From Pseudomonas azerbaijanoccidentalis (GTDB taxonomy: Bacteria; Pseudomonadota; Gammaproteobacteria; Pseudomonadales; Pseudomonadaceae), in NCBI RefSeq assembly GCF_019145495.1, contig NZ_JAHSTU010000004.1, positions 186,001 through 250,000 of the forward strand: DNA of 64,000 nucleotides, in the 5' to 3' direction. Positions 61,296 through 64,000 of this stretch are shown here, in pieces. The position numbers and the translations under genes were made by a program. How positions within the stretch are numbered: position 1 is the first letter of the stretch; each line of letters begins with the position of its first letter. The notes under the pieces are model-generated. The model saw only the letters and a list, made by a program, of their open reading frames with translations. It ran no database searches and was not told the origin of the DNA.

Positions 61296-62330
61296 TCAAA
61301 ACCCATCCGGTGACCGCGCCTTCTCCCGCGCATGCTCCCGACTGACCAAGCCCTTGGTCACCAAGTCTTTCAAACCCATATCCAGCGTCTGCATCCCCAG
61401 CGACCCGCCTGACTGGATCGACGAGTACATCTGCGCCACCTTGTCTTCGCGGATCAGGTTACGGATCGCCGATGTCCCGAGCATGATCTCGTGAGCGGCA
61501 ATACGCCCACCGCCGATTTTCTTCACCAGTGTCTGCGAGACCACCGCCAGCAGCGACTCGGACAACATCGAGCGCACCATCGACTTCTCGTCCCCCGGAA
61601 ACACGTCGACGATCCGGTCGATGGTTTTGGCGGCCGATGTGGTGTGCAGCGTGCCGAACACCAAGTGCCCGGTTTCGGCGGCGGTCAGCGCCAGGCGAAT
61701 GGTTTCCAGATCACGCATTTCCCCCACCAGAATCACGTCCGGGTCTTCCCGCAACGCCGAGCGCAGGGCCGTGGCGAAGCTGCGGGTATCGCGGTGCACT
61801 TCGCGCTGGTTGATCAGGCATTTGCGCGATTCGTGGACGAACTCGATCGGGTCTTCGATGGTGAGGATGTGGTGATGGCGATGGTTGTTCAGGTAATCGA
61901 TCATCGCCGCCAGCGTGGTGGACTTGCCGGAACCGGTCGGGCCGGTCACCAGCACCAGGCCGCGAGGGGCGTCGGTCATCTTGCGAAAGACCTCGCCCAT
62001 GCCCAGCTCGTCCATGCTCAGGACTCTGGAGGGGATCGTACGGAACACCGCGCCGGCGCCTCGGCTCTGGTTGAAGGCGTTGACCCGAAAGCGCGCAACA
62101 CCGGGCACATCAAAGGAAAAGTCGGTTTCCAGATGCTTTTCGAAGTCCACCCGCTGGGTGTCGTTCATGATGTCGTAGATCAGCGCCTGCACCTGCTTGT
62201 GGTCAAGCGCCGGCAGATTGATGCGTCGTACGTCGCCATCCACCCGAATCATCGGTGGCAGGCCGGCCGACAAGTGCAGGTCGGATGCGCCTTGTTTGGC
62301 GCTGAACGCCAGCAGTTCAGTGATATCCAT
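61296..62330 (-). CDS. pilT: Type IV pilus retraction ATPase PilT
   Basis: This 344-residue hexameric ATPase powers pilus retraction and twitching. It has Walker A GPTGSGKSTT at residues 130-139, the Asp box with EDPIEFVHE, Walker B ALREDPDVILVGEMRD, and the PilT-specific AIRNLIRE motif near residue 286. The ATG at 62330 gives the canonical MDITELLAFS start; a slightly upstream start at 62342 is unlikely. No pilU follows in the window. It is divergent from yggS. Confidence 0.97.
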   Translation of the reverse strand: MDITELLAFSAKQGASDLHLSAGLPPMIRVDGDVRRINLPALDHKQVQALIYDIMNDTQRVDFEKHLETDFSFDVPGVARFRVNAFNQSRGAGAVFRTIPSRVLSMDELGMGEVFRKMTDAPRGLVLVTGPTGSGKSTTLAAMIDYLNNHRHHHILTIEDPIEFVHESRKCLINQREVHRDTRSFATALRSALREDPDVILVGEMRDLETIRLALTAAETGHLVFGTLHTTSAAKTIDRIVDVFPGDEKSMVRSMLSESLLAVVSQTLVKKIGGGRIAAHEIMLGTSAIRNLIREDKVAQMYSSIQSGGSLGMQTLDMGLKDLVTKGLVSREHAREKARSPDGF

Positions 62331-62386
62331 AGCGTCTCTCAATTCCAGTAGAATGCCGCGAACCTTCAGACCGTTGGCGCCTCTTG

Positions 62387-63073
62387 ATGTCCACCATAGC
62401 AGACAACATTTCGCTGGTTAGTTCGCGTATACATGCCGCAACACTTGCCGCCAACCGCGCCGAAAACAGCGTTCAGCTGTTGGCCGTGAGCAAGACCAAG
62501 CCCGCACAAGCCCTGCGAGAAGCCCATGCCGCCGGCCTGCGCGACTTTGGCGAGAACTATCTGCAGGAAGCCTTGGGCAAACAGCTCGAACTGGCCGACC
62601 TGCCCTTGATCTGGCACTTCATCGGCCCCATTCAATCGAACAAGACTCGCGCTATCGCCGAGCACTTCGACTGGGTGCACTCCGTGGATCGTCTGAAAAT
62701 CGCACAACGCTTGTCCGAACAACGTCCTGCCGATTTGCCGCCCCTGAACATTTGCATCCAGGTCAACGTCAGCGGTGAAGCCAGTAAATCCGGCTGCACC
62801 CCGGCTGATCTGCCGGCCTTGGCCAACGCCATCAGCGCACTGCCACGCTTGAAGCTGCGCGGGCTGATGGCCATCCCTGAGCCGACCGAAGATCGCGCCG
62901 CACAGGACGCCGCTTTTGCTGCGGTACAAAACCTGCAAGCCAGCCTGAACCTGCCGCTCGACACACTTTCCATGGGCATGAGCCACGACCTGGAGTCAGC
63001 CATTGCCCAAGGCGCCACTTGCGTGCGGATCGGTACCGCGCTGTTTGGCGCCCGCGATTACGATCGGCCATAA
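62387..63073 (+). CDS. PLP homeostasis protein YggS
   Basis: This 228-residue protein has the alanine-racemase-like barrel that binds PLP through the lysine in LLAVSKTKP. Further segments are GENYLQEAL, LIWHFIGPIQSNKTR and SMGMSHDLESAIAQGATCVRIGTALFG. It maintains PLP supply and amino-acid balance. It starts at the ATG at 62387 (an alternative TTG at 62384 is unlikely). The order yggS-proC-yggT is widely conserved. Confidence 0.95.
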   Translation: MSTIADNISLVSSRIHAATLAANRAENSVQLLAVSKTKPAQALREAHAAGLRDFGENYLQEALGKQLELADLPLIWHFIGPIQSNKTRAIAEHFDWVHSVDRLKIAQRLSEQRPADLPPLNICIQVNVSGEASKSGCTPADLPALANAISALPRLKLRGLMAIPEPTEDRAAQDAAFAAVQNLQASLNLPLDTLSMGMSHDLESAIAQGATCVRIGTALFGARDYDRP

Positions 63074-63107
63074 CCATGGCTGACCCTCTTCTTTATAAGG
63101 ACCTGAC

Positions 63108-63926
63108 ATGAGCAAGACGCGTATTGCCTTTATCGGTGCCGGTAACATGGCTGCCAGCCTGATCGGCGGCCTGCGGGCCAAGGGTCTGGATGCAGCGCAG
63201 ATCCGCGCCAGCGATCCGGGCGAAGAAACCCGCGCCCGCGTGAGCACCGAGCATGGCATCGAAGTGTTCGCCGACAACGCCCAAGCCATCGATGGCGCCG
63301 ATATAGTCGTACTGGCAGTAAAACCCCAGGCGATGAAAGCCGTTTGCGAAGCCATTCGTCCAAGCCTCAAGCCCAATCAACTGGTGGTGTCGATTGCCGC
63401 CGGCATCACGTGCGCGAGCATGAACAACTGGCTCGGCGCCCAGCCGATTGTGCGTTGCATGCCCAACACGCCGGCGCTGTTGCGTCAGGGCGTGAGTGGC
63501 TTGTTCGCCACCGCCGAAGTGACCACCGAACAGCGCCAGCAGGCCCAGGAACTGCTGTCTGCGGTCGGCATCGCCCTGTGGCTGAACGAAGAGCAGCAAC
63601 TGGACGCGGTCACCGCGGTTTCCGGTTCCGGCCCGGCGTATTTCTTCCTGTTGATCGAAGCCATGACCGCAGCCGGCGTGAAACTTGGCCTGCCAGCGGA
63701 CATCGCCGCGCAACTGACCCTGCAAACCGCGCTGGGCGCCGCGCACATGGCGGTCTCCAGTGACGTCGACGCCGCTGAACTGCGCCGCCGCGTGACCTCG
63801 CCTGCGGGCACCACCGAAGCCGCCATCAAATCGTTCCAGGCCAATGGTTTCGAAGCCCTGGTAGAAAAAGCACTCGGCGCCGCCGCGCACCGCTCGGCCG
63901 AAATGGCCGAACAACTGGGCAAATAA
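63108..63926 (+). CDS. proC: Pyrroline-5-carboxylate reductase
   Basis: This 272-residue enzyme is the last step of proline synthesis. It has the N-terminal Rossmann motif IAFIGAGNMAASLIGGL, VLAVKPQ around residue 70, RCMPNTPALLRQGVSGL around 115 and the signature SGSGPAYFFLLIEAM around 170, followed by SPAGTTEAAI. It lies 34 bases after yggS. Confidence 0.97.
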   Translation: MSKTRIAFIGAGNMAASLIGGLRAKGLDAAQIRASDPGEETRARVSTEHGIEVFADNAQAIDGADIVVLAVKPQAMKAVCEAIRPSLKPNQLVVSIAAGITCASMNNWLGAQPIVRCMPNTPALLRQGVSGLFATAEVTTEQRQQAQELLSAVGIALWLNEEQQLDAVTAVSGSGPAYFFLLIEAMTAAGVKLGLPADIAAQLTLQTALGAAHMAVSSDVDAAELRRRVTSPAGTTEAAIKSFQANGFEALVEKALGAAAHRSAEMAEQLGK

Positions 63927-63936
63927 GGAGCTTTTC

Positions 63937-64000
63937 ATGATTGGATTGAACACCGCAGCGGTCTACGTGCTGCAAACCCTCGGCAGCATGTATCTGCTGA
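63937..64000 (+). CDS. YggT-family membrane protein, cut by the window edge
   Basis: Only the first 21 codons are present (MIGLNTAAVYVLQTLGSMYLL). AAGGAG lies upstream at good distance. Its place after proC and its hydrophobic start match YggT. The rest is outside the window. Confidence 0.8.
   Translation, partial: MIGLNTAAVYVLQTLGSMYLL

Overview
The window is a typical stretch of chromosome from a Pseudomonas of the fluorescens group. The evidence is the gene content and order (metK/tktA/epd/pgk/fba; ahcY/metF; the Pil-Chp cluster; gshB-tonB-algH-ruvX-pyrR-pyrB-pyrC'; pilT/yggS/proC/yggT), the high GC, and about twenty REP/REPIN palindromes between genes. Most genes are housekeeping genes. 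No rRNA, tRNA, CRISPR array, insertion sequence or prophage was seen.

Layout. 0.3-1.6 kb: a cytoplasmic-looking PL7 alginate lyase and a small six-cysteine exported protein. 1.7-8.2 kb (minus strand): central carbon genes tktA, epd, pgk and fba, with two small lipoprotein genes between pgk and fba. 8.3-10.7 kb: an ArsR-methyltransferase regulator and metK, preceded by a perfect 14-bp inverted repeat. 10.8-17.6 kb: ligB, a DUF1090 protein, a cytochrome c'-like lipoprotein, mltA, a MAPEG protein, and DMT and MFS transporters. 17.9-19.9 kb: a full-length ExoU-like patatin phospholipase with no chaperone gene beside it. 19.9-24.0 kb: an FNT-family channel, an acyl-CoA thioesterase, then ahcY under an SAH riboswitch, and metF. 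24.2-28.5 kb: a periplasmic binding protein, an rhlE helicase gene broken by an 8-bp tandem duplication, yceI and cytochrome b561. 28.7-29.7 kb: an AT-richer pocket with a B-lectin gene and a tiny lipoprotein gene. 29.8-34.8 kb: an exported FAD oxidase with a Lys/Ala/Pro tail, bioA, rsmE and a haemolysin-III family protein.

35-43.3 kb holds the malonate decarboxylase operon mdcABCDEGH-madLM (minus strand, many overlapping stop/start codons) with its LysR regulator convergent at the far end. 43.5-53.6 kb holds the twitching-motility chemotaxis operon pilG-pilH-pilI-pilJ-chpA-chpC. It lacks pilK and chpB, and chpA carries an in-frame REPIN. 53.8-59.8 kb holds gshB, a TonB-like gene, algH, ruvX, pyrR, pyrB and the catalytically dead pyrC'. 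The window ends with a TM2-domain protein, an NlpC/P60 hydrolase, pilT, yggS, proC and the start of yggT.

The most notable items are the orphan ExoU homologue, the rhlE frameshift at a perfect 8-bp repeat, the REPIN inside the chpA coding sequence, and two separate control devices on the S-adenosylmethionine cycle (a palindromic operator before the regulator-metK pair and an SAH riboswitch before ahcY). I did not find a convincing new multi-gene defence or mobile system.
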